Assembly (NCBI RefSeq): GCF_001696455.1
Contig: NZ_MAUJ01000008.1
Span: forward strand, 64,501-128,500
Direction of reading: 5' to 3'
Length of the DNA stretch: 64,000 nt
Source of the DNA: Pseudoalteromonas luteoviolacea
Lineage (GTDB): Bacteria > Pseudomonadota > Gammaproteobacteria > Enterobacterales > Alteromonadaceae
Of this stretch, positions 55,653 through 63,279 are shown piece by piece (position 1 is the first letter of the stretch; each line of letters starts with the position of its first letter). The position numbers and the translations under genes are program-made. The notes below the pieces were generated by a model that did not search any database, was not told where the DNA came from, and worked only from the letters and a program-made list of their open reading frames with translations.

Positions 55653-56196
55653 TTTCATACCACTCCTGTAACAGCTTTCTTGCTCTGTGATACTGAGATT
55701 TGCTTGACCCCACGGCCATGCCCAGCATGGATGCAATTTCTTCGTGTCGATACCCTTCTACTGCATGGAGAACAAATACCAAGCGTGCCCGCTCGGGTAA
55801 CTTTAAAATTAATTTGTCCAAACCATCTAAGTCTCCACACAATGAGATACTCGCCTCATCCATGCCGCTGCATTCAAAACTCACAACCTTGTTCAACCAA
55901 TTCTTTTGCTTACGAAGATAACTAATTGCAATATTGGACGTCACACTGTGCAGCCAAGTGGTAAATTTTGACTGTCCATTAAATTGCGACATCTTATGCC
56001 ACAGCTGTACAAATACCTCTTGGCAAGCGTCTTCTGCATGTGCTTGATCGGCAAGTAGTCTTAAACACAGTGCATATACTCGCCGATGACACTGTTCATA
56101 CAGCGCAGCAAAAGCAACTTGATCCCCTTGCTGGGTCCGTAGTACCAGCTCATCAAGTGTGTCGTTTGCAAATGCGCCTTGTGCATCAACTAACAT
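55645..56196 (-). CDS. ECF-type sigma-70 family RNA polymerase sigma factor
   Basis: The 183-residue product has sigma region 2 (FAALYEQCHRRVYALCLRLLADQAHAEDACQEVFVQLWHKM ... FTTWLHSVTSNIAISYLRK) and region 4 (LKLPERARLVFVLHAVEGYRHEEIASMLGMAVGSSKSQYHRARKLLQ). It lacks regions 1 and 3, so it is an extracytoplasmic-function sigma factor. These direct RNA polymerase to stress or envelope genes and are held inactive by a membrane anti-sigma protein, probably the overlapping downstream gene. The DUF4097 protein completes the operon. No self-recognised promoter could be read by eye in the 263-nt gap upstream. Confidence 0.93.
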   Translation of the reverse strand: MLVDAQGAFANDTLDELVLRTQQGDQVAFAALYEQCHRRVYALCLRLLADQAHAEDACQEVFVQLWHKMSQFNGQSKFTTWLHSVTSNIAISYLRKQKNWLNKVVSFECSGMDEASISLCGDLDGLDKLILKLPERARLVFVLHAVEGYRHEEIASMLGMAVGSSKSQYHRARKLLQEWYEND

Positions 56197-56459
56197 AATT
56201 AAATTCCTTTACACCAAGGCAAAGATGGTGACACATCTCTCCAAGAAAAAAGTCATACTCAAATAAAATCAAAATCTAATGTAGTCGCTTTTTATTAGCT
56301 AAGTCGAATACTAACTCGCCTTTGCATTGTTTTTATTTAGTTATTTAGACGCAAAGGCCACTAAAAAGGTTTAAAAGGGGTGTAGATAATTTTTTGTAAA
56401 AGAAATAGTCAAGTTTGATAGGGTGTATGCAAGCAACATGATATTAAGAGCTGCGGACT

Positions 56460-58274
56460 TTATCTTGTCTTACTCACCTCATTATTGTCTGTATCGCTGA
56501 ACTCTTCTGGGTGCTTGTATCGCCAACCGTCAAAAACAAGCTTTGCGGGGGTTTTTACTGTGCCACCACTGCCTATTTTTAAATCTTTGAGTGCCTCATC
56601 AAAATGCACCCCACTGCCACCATGTGCTTCAATAGTCGCCCCGCGTACAGTACCAAAAAACTGTCCGCTGCCCGTCATTGAAATGGAGGTCATCGGCGCA
56701 TAAATCACGGCATACAATGAAGACGTCCCACTCACCTTAACGCCGGGTTTATTTCTCTGGCTCGGATCATTAGGATCTGCGCGATATGAAGAAAAGATGC
56801 TAAATGTTCCCCAACCACTGTCTGTGATCCCAGGTTTTTCTGTAACAACCTGCGCACTGGCACCTAAGTTGACTTTGCCAGTCACAAAGATGGTTAAGCT
56901 GGACTTGTCCTTAATGTTGAGGCGGCTATTTCCACCCATAGTAAAATCGCCATCAATCAGCCAGATAACGTCACCGCCAGTAATCCCCCCGTCAATATTC
57001 ACAACACCATCACTGCCAATATTAACGTTCTTCATACCAAACGCATATTCGGTATCTTTTTTATTGGATCTGCCATGATTTTGTTTATTGGTATCGAATA
57101 AGTAGATGTTTGTTGATTTTAACGCTGGTACGTCACCTTGGCCTTGCGTAAATTCACCAGAAAGCGGCGTAAACTTAAATTCCTGCTGGGCACCGACCGT
57201 AAAGTCTTTGTAATTATTATTCTTATCAATAACATTAGGCATATTAGCTGGCAGTGCTAGCGGGTCGCATTCCTTGTCTGGATTTGCAGGGTCGTAATCA
57301 GGCGAATTAGGGTCGTATACTCTCACAGCTTCAACATTGGGATTCACATTAAACTTTGCAGCCGAATAATTAACCCCACCTTGTGAGTGCTCGGCCGCGA
57401 GTTCAAATTTACCTGTACCACCATATTGAATGTCGAGCGTCTCTTTCTGTTCATTCAAAATATCGGCACCCCACAGCATTTCAACATTACCGTTGGCACG
57501 CATAACCCCAGAAATATCACCGCCGCGATGTATTACAAAGCCCTGAGTTAACACATTCCCCTTAACCCGTAGCCCGCCACCGTAGGAAATATCAATACCC
57601 GTATTTGATTGCACGTTACCAATAACTGGCGAGGAGCCTTTGAGATATAAAATACCCGATGCTTTAACATCACCTTCTATTGGCGAATGCCCAGACAGCA
57701 CAACATCCGCATCACCAATTACGGTATTCACATCACCATTGCTGGCTCTTGTCTGCTCATAAGTGCCATTTCTAGAATCATAGCTGTCCACCAGACCGCT
57801 CCCAGAGAGGTTAACGCCTTTACAGCCTGTCACTGCATTTTTGAAGGTCGGTTCGTAAACAGCCTCAGTATACTTGAACACCGCGACCATATTATTGGAT
57901 GCATCCAGCCCATATTTTTGACCAAGACTCGCGATTTCTATACTCGTTGTGCCATCTGCATTTGTGACCTTCGAGTGCTGGGTTGCATATTGCCCATCAA
58001 AATGTGAACCATGGGTGAGTCCGGGTTTCGCTAAAAGTAGCTGATCCGCAGTAACGCCCGAATTGGCATTCACGTAATCATTGAGTTCATCCGCACTGGC
58101 AAACACCCCTTTCTCGGCTTGCAATCGCGAGTTAAGGTCCTTTTGAAAGTTGCCACTAAGGCGCTCTTGCACCAATGTATCTTTCATTGACGTAAATACC
58201 ACGACACTCGCCATCGTGCTCAACAGCATGACTTTAACAAGAGTAAAACCTGATTGTCGTACAGAACTCGTCAT
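56460..58274 (-). CDS. PilX-like minor pilin with large beta-helical extension
   Basis: The 604-residue product begins with a prepilin-like leader and helix, SGFTLVKVMLLSTMASVVVFTSM, then the PilX-type segment DTLVQERLSGNFQKDLNSRLQAEKG. Residue 5 after the processing Gly is Lys, where pilins normally have Glu. The rest is far longer than a normal PilX (about 170-200 residues). It is Gly/Asn/Ser-rich with a repeated pattern of short strands (VVLSGHSPIEGDVKASGILYLKG, NVNIGSDGVVNIDGGITG), suggesting a beta-helix or DUF7305-like domain. It is last in the minor-pilin operon, where a large tip protein (PilY1) is often found; no PilY1 gene follows. It may act as the pilus-tip adhesin, which is inference. 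Confidence 0.7.
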   Translation of the reverse strand: MTSSVRQSGFTLVKVMLLSTMASVVVFTSMKDTLVQERLSGNFQKDLNSRLQAEKGVFASADELNDYVNANSGVTADQLLLAKPGLTHGSHFDGQYATQHSKVTNADGTTSIEIASLGQKYGLDASNNMVAVFKYTEAVYEPTFKNAVTGCKGVNLSGSGLVDSYDSRNGTYEQTRASNGDVNTVIGDADVVLSGHSPIEGDVKASGILYLKGSSPVIGNVQSNTGIDISYGGGLRVKGNVLTQGFVIHRGGDISGVMRANGNVEMLWGADILNEQKETLDIQYGGTGKFELAAEHSQGGVNYSAAKFNVNPNVEAVRVYDPNSPDYDPANPDKECDPLALPANMPNVIDKNNNYKDFTVGAQQEFKFTPLSGEFTQGQGDVPALKSTNIYLFDTNKQNHGRSNKKDTEYAFGMKNVNIGSDGVVNIDGGITGGDVIWLIDGDFTMGGNSRLNIKDKSSLTIFVTGKVNLGASAQVVTEKPGITDSGWGTFSIFSSYRADPNDPSQRNKPGVKVSGTSSLYAVIYAPMTSISMTGSGQFFGTVRGATIEAHGGSGVHFDEALKDLKIGSGGTVKTPAKLVFDGWRYKHPEEFSDTDNNEVSKTR

Positions 58275-58286
58275 AGCATATCCGCC

Positions 58287-58850
58287 CTAGATTGGCTTTC
58301 GCCACATGGCTTTCTCAAGCACTAAGCGACTTGCCGCAATATCAATTTGAATCTTGCCGTCAAATTGCTTTGGTAAGTTATCCGGAGTCACAAAAATACT
58401 GATCAAGATCCCTGAGTTATCAAATGTCAGCGCCTGTAACCCACGTAACAATTGCACCTGCCCATTACCAATATCACAAGTTAGATACCCATTCGTTAAA
58501 GTATACGTCTCCCAATACTCCACGGTGGGAATACTGCCATCACAGGCTAATAACCCTGCCTGTTGATGAACACGCAAAACTGATTTTTCGTTTATCACTT
58601 CAGGTAACTTGCTTGTTTGTTTTAAGCTTCGCGTCATGGTTTGGCTGGTATAGCGTACAACCTCTTGTGCATGTGACAGCTCTTTACTTGCCACGACCGT
58701 ACTTTTAATTGCAGTGTAAGACATCGCTACGCCAGACAATAAAAACAACCCTGCCGCCATCGCAACAAGGAGCTCAATTAAGGTATAGCCACCTGTTTTA
58801 CGGTATATTGTGAACGCATTCACCTGATTCTGGAAGTGGGACATATACAT
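58287..58850 (-). CDS. pilW: Minor pilin PilW
   Basis: PilW is a minor pilin needed to prime type IV pilus assembly in the inner membrane. The 187-residue product has a leader ending GG before YTLIELLVAMAAGLFLLSGVAMSY, with the conserved Glu at +5, and a C-terminal globular domain. The leader is long (about 20 residues). Starts nearer the GG are possible, but MYMSHFQNQ overlaps the end of pilV in a way common in these operons. It lies between pilV and the PilX-like gene. Confidence 0.82.
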   Translation of the reverse strand: MYMSHFQNQVNAFTIYRKTGGYTLIELLVAMAAGLFLLSGVAMSYTAIKSTVVASKELSHAQEVVRYTSQTMTRSLKQTSKLPEVINEKSVLRVHQQAGLLACDGSIPTVEYWETYTLTNGYLTCDIGNGQVQLLRGLQALTFDNSGILISIFVTPDNLPKQFDGKIQIDIAASRLVLEKAMWRKPI

Positions 58851-59265
58851 AACTTGCTACTAAAGTAATTTGGTTTAAAGCACGGTTGTCACTTACACGG
58901 CTGTCATGCCAGCTCACCTCAAATTTCACATCTCGTCGCTCTGAAATAAGTGGTGTAAAGTCTTTGTCATTGTATTTATCTGGCTGTATTTTTAACTTAA
59001 AACGCGTATCTTTGGGCTGTAGATTGGCCACTCTAGGGTTTTCTTTCAATAGCAGGTATCGATTGGTATGCTCAAAATGGCATAGCTCATTCCACATGCG
59101 CTCAATCGCATTTTGGCCATTCACCAATGCGATGGTGTAATAGAAACTATTATTAGCAAATTGCAGCGACTTCAATTGCGCCCCCGCCAAGCCCAATAAC
59201 GCAACGCCAGCGATAACAATCGACACCATCACTTCAATCAGTGAAAACCCCTTTACTATGCGCAA
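58798..59265 (-). CDS. pilV: Minor pilin PilV
   Basis: The 155-residue product starts MRIVKGFSLIEVMVSIVIAGVALLGLAGAQLKSLQ, with a short leader, processing Gly and Glu at +5. This is the PilV-type prepilin motif, including the LLGLAGAQ segment that marks PilV among minor pilins. The rest is a variable globular domain. It overlaps the fimT-like gene by 10 nt and pilW by about 50 nt, as a tightly packed operon. Confidence 0.85.
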   Translation of the reverse strand: MRIVKGFSLIEVMVSIVIAGVALLGLAGAQLKSLQFANNSFYYTIALVNGQNAIERMWNELCHFEHTNRYLLLKENPRVANLQPKDTRFKLKIQPDKYNDKDFTPLISERRDVKFEVSWHDSRVSDNRALNQITLVASYVYVPLPESGECVHNIP

Positions 59266-59717
59266 TTTTCTGCGGCCTCACTTACCCAGCTTTGACCGCT
59301 GCGCAAAATACATAGTCTATAATCCCGTGTACTGGAATCATTGTCACTCACCAATATGTTACTCATTAAATTTAACTCACCGGTAGATCTTACCTCACGA
59401 TCGACCAGATCGACATGGATAGATTGGTGTTCAATTGTAAATGTACGTAAAGTGGTTTCCTGCCCGCTAACCACCGTTTTTACAAGCCAATTAGAATTCT
59501 CTTTTACCAATTTTACCGTTTGTTCTCTTTTTACCGCTTCGCTGCGTGCATATTGATATACACTACTGAGCTGATGAACATTTGAGTCGACCCTATCTTG
59601 TTTAATGTAGGTGATCACAGAGGGCATTGCCAAACTTGCCAGCACCGCAACCAACGCAACACATATCAATAACTCAATCAGTGTAACGCCTTGCTCTTTA
59701 GACTTACCAACATTCAT
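59256..59717 (-). CDS. Minor pilin FimT/FimU (GspH family)
   Basis: The product from the ATG at 59717 is about 153 residues: MNVGKSKEQGVTLIELLICVALVAVLASLAMPSV, with Glu at +5, then YARSEAVKREQTVKLV, the GspH/FimT-family signature following the N-terminal helix. A start at 59753 is in frame, but 59717 has AGGGG at 7-nt spacing and overlaps the end of pilE by 14 nt. GspH-family minor pilins help form the pilus tip; FimT proteins in some species bind DNA for transformation. Which of these applies cannot be told here. Confidence 0.82.
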   Translation of the reverse strand: MNVGKSKEQGVTLIELLICVALVAVLASLAMPSVITYIKQDRVDSNVHQLSSVYQYARSEAVKREQTVKLVKENSNWLVKTVVSGQETTLRTFTIEHQSIHVDLVDREVRSTGELNLMSNILVSDNDSSTRDYRLCILRSGQSWVSEAAENCA

Positions 59718-60123
59718 TACTTTGCCCCTGAGATGATTCTTCGCTCTGTTCATTTATAGTGAGTACCCCACACACATCTGACGCCTGATTTGAATTAGCA
59801 TTTGGTGTGGCGGTTATCTCAAATCCTAAATTTCTATAATCTCCCGCAGCCCCGTCAGGTTTATTTCGCGGGATATAACCCAATGTGTAATAAGTCGATT
59901 TTTGCGCCGGCTTGTGTTCATCCGGATAGCCACCATTTCTAGAGTAAATACGCTCAAGGATAGCTGCCTCCTGATACATCAGCTGCTGAACATCAGATCG
60001 GTTTCCCTTGCGTAGATATTCCATATAATTTGGTAGTGCAATACTCGCAAGAATAGCAACTAGAGCCACAACCATTAAAACCTCAATCAATGTGAATCCA
60101 CGCATAAAACGATTATTAAACAT
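59704..60123 (-). CDS. pilE: Type IV pilin, PilE-like
   Basis: The 139-residue product starts MFNNRFMRGFTLIEVLMVVALVAILASIALPNYMEYLRKGNRSDV, a class IVa prepilin with short leader, Gly-Phe processing site, Glu at +5 and the NYxxYxRKxxR segment typical of minor pilin PilE. A C-terminal disulfide loop is suggested by two cysteines (CGVLT and CW at the end). AGGAG precedes the start. It is first in the operon pilE-fimT-pilV-pilW-pilX. In many relatives pilE is last, after pilY1. Confidence 0.88.
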   Translation of the reverse strand: MFNNRFMRGFTLIEVLMVVALVAILASIALPNYMEYLRKGNRSDVQQLMYQEAAILERIYSRNGGYPDEHKPAQKSTYYTLGYIPRNKPDGAAGDYRNLGFEITATPNANSNQASDVCGVLTINEQSEESSQGQSNECW

Positions 60124-60476
60124 TGTTCTCCTAATCTAAATGATAACGCTGTCATCACCTACAAATAACACTGTATGATAATTAGACAGCAAAAAAAAGT
60201 ACCTAGTACAAAAGAGTTAACTAAATTATCACAAATAAAACTTATATAAAATGGGTACGCTATTACAAGTGATTACTTGAATATAAATACATCTAAAATA
60301 TAAAACGGTTGGGTTTCCGGTTTTGTGATTTAGATTAATTTTCCAACTTGTGTGATGAATCTTCCGTGAGCAACCGTGATAAAAACCGATTTATTACACT
60401 GAAAATTTATGTCGTTGTTATTTTTCAGGGGAGAGAATAAAACCGCACACAGGGTGTGCGGTTTATGCTTAATAAA
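60124..60476. other. Intergenic region between rplI and the pilin operon
   Basis: About 350 nt with no coding sequence. It holds the rplI terminator near one end and must hold the promoter of the pilin operon near the other. I could not identify a convincing -35/-10 or a sigma-54 (-24/-12) pair. The rest is AT-rich with no clear structure. Confidence 0.6.
60436..60466 (-). terminator. Terminator of the rpsF-rplI operon
   Basis: AAACCGCACAC (60440-60450) and GTGTGCGGTTT (60454-60464) form a perfect 11-bp stem with a 3-nt loop, 12 nt after the rplI stop. On the minus strand it continues into TTTTATT. Confidence 0.9.
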
Positions 60477-60929
60477 TTAAGCTTCTGCGATAACGATAAC
60501 TTTGATAGTTGCCGTTACGTCAGAGTGAACTTGAATAGCTACGTCGAATTCACCAGTCTCACGGATAGTACCTAGAGGTAGGCGAACTTCAGCTTTAGCT
60601 ACTTCAACACCAACAGCAGAAATCGCTTCAGCGATATCACGAGTACCGATAGAGCCGAATAGCTTACCTTCGTCACCCGCTTTAGAAACTAGAGTAACTT
60701 CAGCCAGTGCTTCAAGTTTTTCAGCACGCGCTTGAGAAGCTACTAGCTCTTCTGCGATTTTTGCTTCAAGCTCAGCACGGCGAGCTTCGAAAGTTTCGAT
60801 GTTAGCTTTGTTTGCAGGAACTGCTTTACCCTTAGGGAATAAGAAGTTACGTGCGAAGCCAGATTTTACAGAAACCTGGTCACCTAGGTTACCTAGGTTA
60901 GCGATCTTGTCTAGTAGAATAACTTGCAT
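60477..60929 (-). CDS. rplI: 50S ribosomal protein L9
   Basis: L9 is a two-domain large-subunit protein that bridges the base of the L1 stalk. The 150-residue product starts MQVILLDKIANLGNLGDQVSVKSGFARNFLFPKGKAV, the highly conserved N-terminal domain, and continues through a long helix to a C-terminal domain with LFGSIGTRDIAEAI. Length is standard. It is the last gene of rpsF-priB-rpsR-rplI and is followed by a strong terminator. Confidence 0.98.
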   Translation of the reverse strand: MQVILLDKIANLGNLGDQVSVKSGFARNFLFPKGKAVPANKANIETFEARRAELEAKIAEELVASQARAEKLEALAEVTLVSKAGDEGKLFGSIGTRDIAEAISAVGVEVAKAEVRLPLGTIRETGEFDVAIQVHSDVTATIKVIVIAEA

Positions 60930-60965
60930 GTCTCTACACCTTTTAAAAACTATTAATCAGCCGGC

Positions 60966-61193
60966 TTACTTATGTAAGTCAGTGTACGGAAGAAGGGCTA
61001 GGTAGCGAGCACGCTTGATAGCTGCTGCTAGCTGACGCTGGTACTTAGCGCTTGTACCTGTGATACGGCTAGGTACGATTTTGCCACTTTCAGTTACATA
61101 GTTTTTAAGAGTAGCTAGATCTTTGTAATCGATTTGTTGTACGCCTTCTGCTTTAAAACGGCAGAACTTACGACGTCTGAAATAACGTGCCAT
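60966..61193 (-). CDS. rpsR: 30S ribosomal protein S18
   Basis: S18 binds the central domain of 16S rRNA together with S6. The 75-residue product starts MARYFRRRKFCRFKAEGVQQIDYKD and contains KIVPSRITGTSAKYQRQLAAAIKRARYLALLPY, the standard S18 signature. An ATG at 61208 is in frame but lies inside priB; the start at 61193 matches the universal MARYFRR N-terminus. It is the third gene of the S6 operon. Confidence 0.98.
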   Translation of the reverse strand: MARYFRRRKFCRFKAEGVQQIDYKDLATLKNYVTESGKIVPSRITGTSAKYQRQLAAAIKRARYLALLPYTDLHK

Positions 61194-61204
61194 GAGTAAT
61201 TTCC

Positions 61205-61534
61205 TCAATTAATTCTTTCAATATGTTGTGCGTGAAGTACAAGTTGACTCAAACCATTTCGGCTTTCGTGACGATTTAAAAAACCGCGTACTTGTAACCC
61301 TTGCCCAACGTATAAATGCTCTAGTTGAGTTCGGAATTTGTCTCCGCTGGCAACCACCTGAATACGAACATAGCTGTTACGATTTAGGTCGGCTTCTACT
61401 TGCATTGATTTGTGCTCTAAAACAAAAATACAATGCGCGATCCCAGCTGGACTTTGACTATATTTCGGTGTTTTACAAACAACCCCAGACAAAACAAATT
61501 GATTTGTATACAGGTCTGTTTGAGTTTGCACCAT
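61205..61534 (-). CDS. priB: Primosomal replication protein N (PriB)
   Basis: PriB is a single-stranded DNA-binding OB-fold protein that helps PriA restart stalled forks. The 109-residue product has NQFVLSGVVCKTPKYSQSPAGIAHCIFVLEH, an OB-fold strand pattern and IQVVASG, with C-terminal GLQVRGFLNRHESRNGLSQLVLHAQHIERI. Its position between rpsF and rpsR is diagnostic for priB. Confidence 0.93.
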   Translation of the reverse strand: MVQTQTDLYTNQFVLSGVVCKTPKYSQSPAGIAHCIFVLEHKSMQVEADLNRNSYVRIQVVASGDKFRTQLEHLYVGQGLQVRGFLNRHESRNGLSQLVLHAQHIERIN

Positions 61535-61571
61535 AACCTCTAAAGGTGAGTCAAATCCGAATCAATAACGA

Positions 61572-61913
61572 TTAAGCAGATGCTGCTTCTTTTTTCTCTT
61601 CTTTCGCAAGAGGAGAAGCTTCAGTTACAGCGTTCTTAGTACGCATAACTAGGTTACGTAGCACTGCATCGTTGTAGCGGAAAGAAGTTTCAAGCTCGTT
61701 GATTACTTCAGTTGGCGCTTCAACGTTCAAAAGAACATAGTGTGCTTTGTGAAGCTTTTCGATTGGGTAAGCCAGTTGACGACGGCCCCAGTCTTCTAAA
61801 CGGTGGATAGTACCGCCAGCTTCAGTGATAGAACCAGTATAACGCTCGATCATACCTGGAACTTGCTCACTTTGGTCTGGGTGAACCATGAATACGATTT
61901 CGTAATGACGCAT
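61572..61913 (-). CDS. rpsF: 30S ribosomal protein S6
   Basis: S6 binds S18 and the central domain of 16S rRNA. The 113-residue product starts MRHYEIVFMVHPDQSEQVPGMIERYTG and contains IHRLEDWGRRQLAYPIEKLHKAHYVLLNVEAP, the standard motif. The C-terminal tail is short and acidic. It is first in the S6 operon. A leader hairpin and a clear promoter lie upstream, suggesting autoregulation by the S6:S18 complex as known in other bacteria. Confidence 0.98.
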   Translation of the reverse strand: MRHYEIVFMVHPDQSEQVPGMIERYTGSITEAGGTIHRLEDWGRRQLAYPIEKLHKAHYVLLNVEAPTEVINELETSFRYNDAVLRNLVMRTKNAVTEASPLAKEEKKEAASA

Positions 61914-61937
61914 GGATATTCCTTACGGTTAGTATAG

Positions 61938-61973
61938 CCTTGTCCCGTTTCGGCCGGCCGGGTTAAGGCAAGG
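61938..61973 (-). promoter_or_regulatory. Putative rpsF leader structure (S6:S18 autoregulatory site)
   Basis: On the minus strand CCTTG (61969-61973) pairs with CAAGG (61938-61942), and an inner CCCG/CGGG stem is separated by an asymmetric internal loop. A GGCCGGCCG loop supplies CCG triplets. A stem with a looped-out CCG is the known S6:S18 binding element in rpsF leaders. The start of rpsF is 25 nt downstream. The exact pairing is by eye. Confidence 0.5.
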
Positions 61974-62001
61974 AACGACTAATATGGCCGAAAGAGCGCG
62001 T

Positions 62002-62030
62002 ATTTTACGCATAGTGCTAAAAATAAGCAA
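62002..62030 (-). promoter_or_regulatory. Sigma-70 promoter of the rpsF operon
   Basis: On the minus strand, TTGCTT (62025-62030) and TAAAAT (62002-62007) are separated by exactly 17 nt, with the GC-rich discriminator ACGCGC after the -10. It lies about 90 nt upstream of the rpsF start, just before the leader hairpin. Confidence 0.8.
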
Positions 62031-62110
62031 TGCTTTTATGCGATAATTCAGGATTAATAGAGAAAATAGTTATAAAGAATTGATATAAGGAAATTTTAGG
62101 AAAGAAAGAT

Positions 62111-62186
62111 TGGAGCGGCACACGAGGTTCGAACTCGTGACCTCGACCTTGGCAAGGTCGCGCTCTACCAGCTGAGCTAGTGCCGC
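62111..62186 (-). tRNA. tRNA-Gly (GCC), copy 1
   Basis: The minus strand gives a full cloverleaf: acceptor GCGGCAC/GTGCCGC, D arm GCTC...GAGC, anticodon stem CGACC/GGTCG with loop TTGCCAA (anticodon GCC), T arm ACGAG TTCGAAC CTCGT, and the 3' end TCCA. The 76-nt sequence is identical to the second copy 199 nt away. It would read GGC and GGT codons. Confidence 0.95.
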
Positions 62187-62212
62187 TTCATAGGTTGCTC
62201 TAATTTTTCCGC

Positions 62213-62262
62213 TGGAGCGCGACGGGTCGCGTCTAACGTTTTAGCAGCTGAGCTAGTGCCGC
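62213..62262 (-). pseudogene. Decayed tRNA-Gly relic 1
   Basis: Fifty nucleotides begin exactly like the tRNA-Gly 5' end (GCGGCACTAGCTCAGCTG on the minus strand) and end with CGCTCCA like its 3' end. The anticodon and T arms are missing or unrecognisable. It cannot fold as a tRNA. Confidence 0.7.
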
Positions 62263-62309
62263 TTCATAGGTTTATTCATTATTTTATCAGTTGAATAAAA
62301 CTGAAAGTT

Positions 62310-62385
62310 TGGAGCGGCACACGAGGTTCGAACTCGTGACCTCGACCTTGGCAAGGTCGCGCTCTACCAGCTGAGCTAGTGCCGC
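62310..62385 (-). tRNA. tRNA-Gly (GCC), copy 2
   Basis: A second, identical 76-nt tRNA-Gly gene with anticodon GCC and encoded TCCA 3' end. It is the promoter-proximal copy, about 140 nt downstream of a stable-RNA-type promoter. The pair is likely transcribed together. Confidence 0.95.
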
Positions 62386-62411
62386 TTCATAGGTTGCTCT
62401 AATTTTTCCGC

Positions 62412-62461
62412 TGGAGCACGACAGGTCGCGTCTAACGTTTTAGCAGCCGAGCTAGTGCTAC
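62412..62461 (-). pseudogene. Decayed tRNA-Gly relic 2
   Basis: The counterpart of relic 1 in the other repeat unit, with the same 50-nt length. It carries additional changes, including in the 5' acceptor sequence (GTAGCAC where the functional gene has GCGGCAC). It lies between the promoter and the first transcribed tRNA. Confidence 0.65.
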
Positions 62462-62522
62462 TTTATGCCCGCTTAGCAACTCGCTCAATAGCAACTGAGC
62501 TTGTCCTTTCAAGCGGGGCAGG

Positions 62523-62550
62523 ATTCTACAAGATACGAAAAGCTTTGCAA
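62523..62550 (-). promoter_or_regulatory. Stable-RNA promoter of the tRNA-Gly array
   Basis: On the minus strand TTGCAA (62545-62550), a 16-nt spacer and TAGAAT (62523-62528) are followed by the GC-rich discriminator CCTGCCCCGC. Such discriminators mark growth-rate and ppGpp-controlled promoters. It overlaps the region just after the orn stop. Confidence 0.75.
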
Positions 62551-62559
62551 GTACTTTTT

Positions 62560-63105
62560 TTAAATTTTGAAGAATTTTTGCTGATACACCTTCAATTCCA
62601 TAATGGAATCTTTGATATCATCTAACGCCAAATGAGAGCTTTTCTTTTGAATATCATTCAAAAGTTCAGGTCTCCAACGTCGCGCCAGTTCTTTTATCGT
62701 ACTTACATCTAAGTTGCGGTAATGAAAGTAGGCTTCTAATTCAGGCATATACTTGTGTAAAAAGCGGCGGTCTTGACCAATTGAGTTACCACACATGGGG
62801 GATTTACCCGGAGGGACCCATTGTTTTAAGAAATCGAGCGTTTCTTTAACTGCATGCTCTTCATCAAAAGAGCTTGCTTTACATCGCGCAGTTAGACCAG
62901 AACGACCATGTTGGTTTGTACACCATTCATCCATATTGTCCAGCAACTCATCACTCTGATGGATAGCTATTACAGGGCCTTCCGCCAACACATTGAGATC
63001 AACATCGGTGATCACGGTCGCGATTTCGAGTATTTTATCTGTTTTAGGTTCTAGCCCTGTCATCTCTAGGTCGAGCCATACCAAGTTTGATTCATGAAAA
63101 GACAT
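62560..63105 (-). CDS. orn: Oligoribonuclease
   Basis: Orn degrades 2-5-nt RNA fragments and pGpG, the linear product of cyclic-di-GMP turnover, in the cytosol. The 181-residue product has the DEDDh exonuclease motifs: ExoI VWLDLEMTGLEP (D, E), ExoII CGNSIGQDRRFLHKYMPELEAYFHYRNLDVST, and ExoIII KKSSHLALDDIKDSI (H, D). Length is standard. It is divergent from rsgA, as is common in gammaproteobacteria. As the window also has an EAL-domain protein, its pGpG role is pertinent. Confidence 0.98.
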   Translation of the reverse strand: MSFHESNLVWLDLEMTGLEPKTDKILEIATVITDVDLNVLAEGPVIAIHQSDELLDNMDEWCTNQHGRSGLTARCKASSFDEEHAVKETLDFLKQWVPPGKSPMCGNSIGQDRRFLHKYMPELEAYFHYRNLDVSTIKELARRWRPELLNDIQKKSSHLALDDIKDSIMELKVYQQKFFKI

Positions 63106-63279
63106 ACACTACCTTAGCGGTACTTTCCTTTAGATCCAATGCAATTAGATATATCATATTAGCTTCATCACTCGACCAAAAGCTTTTTTTTACAAAGCGG
63201 GGCAATTTTATTGAGTTATAGCCTATGAATGGCTTATACACCAATCATTCGCAATAATTCGTCTCGTGAGTTTATTGAT

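Larger units (their letters stand above)
62111..62461. repeat. 199-bp tandem duplication carrying tRNA-Gly plus a relic
   Basis: The unit (76-nt tRNA, the spacer TTCATAGGTTGCTCTAATTT, and a 50-nt relic) begins at 62111 and again at 62310. The tRNA parts are identical. The relic parts differ at several positions, so the duplication is not brand new or has been partly homogenised. Confidence 0.9.
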
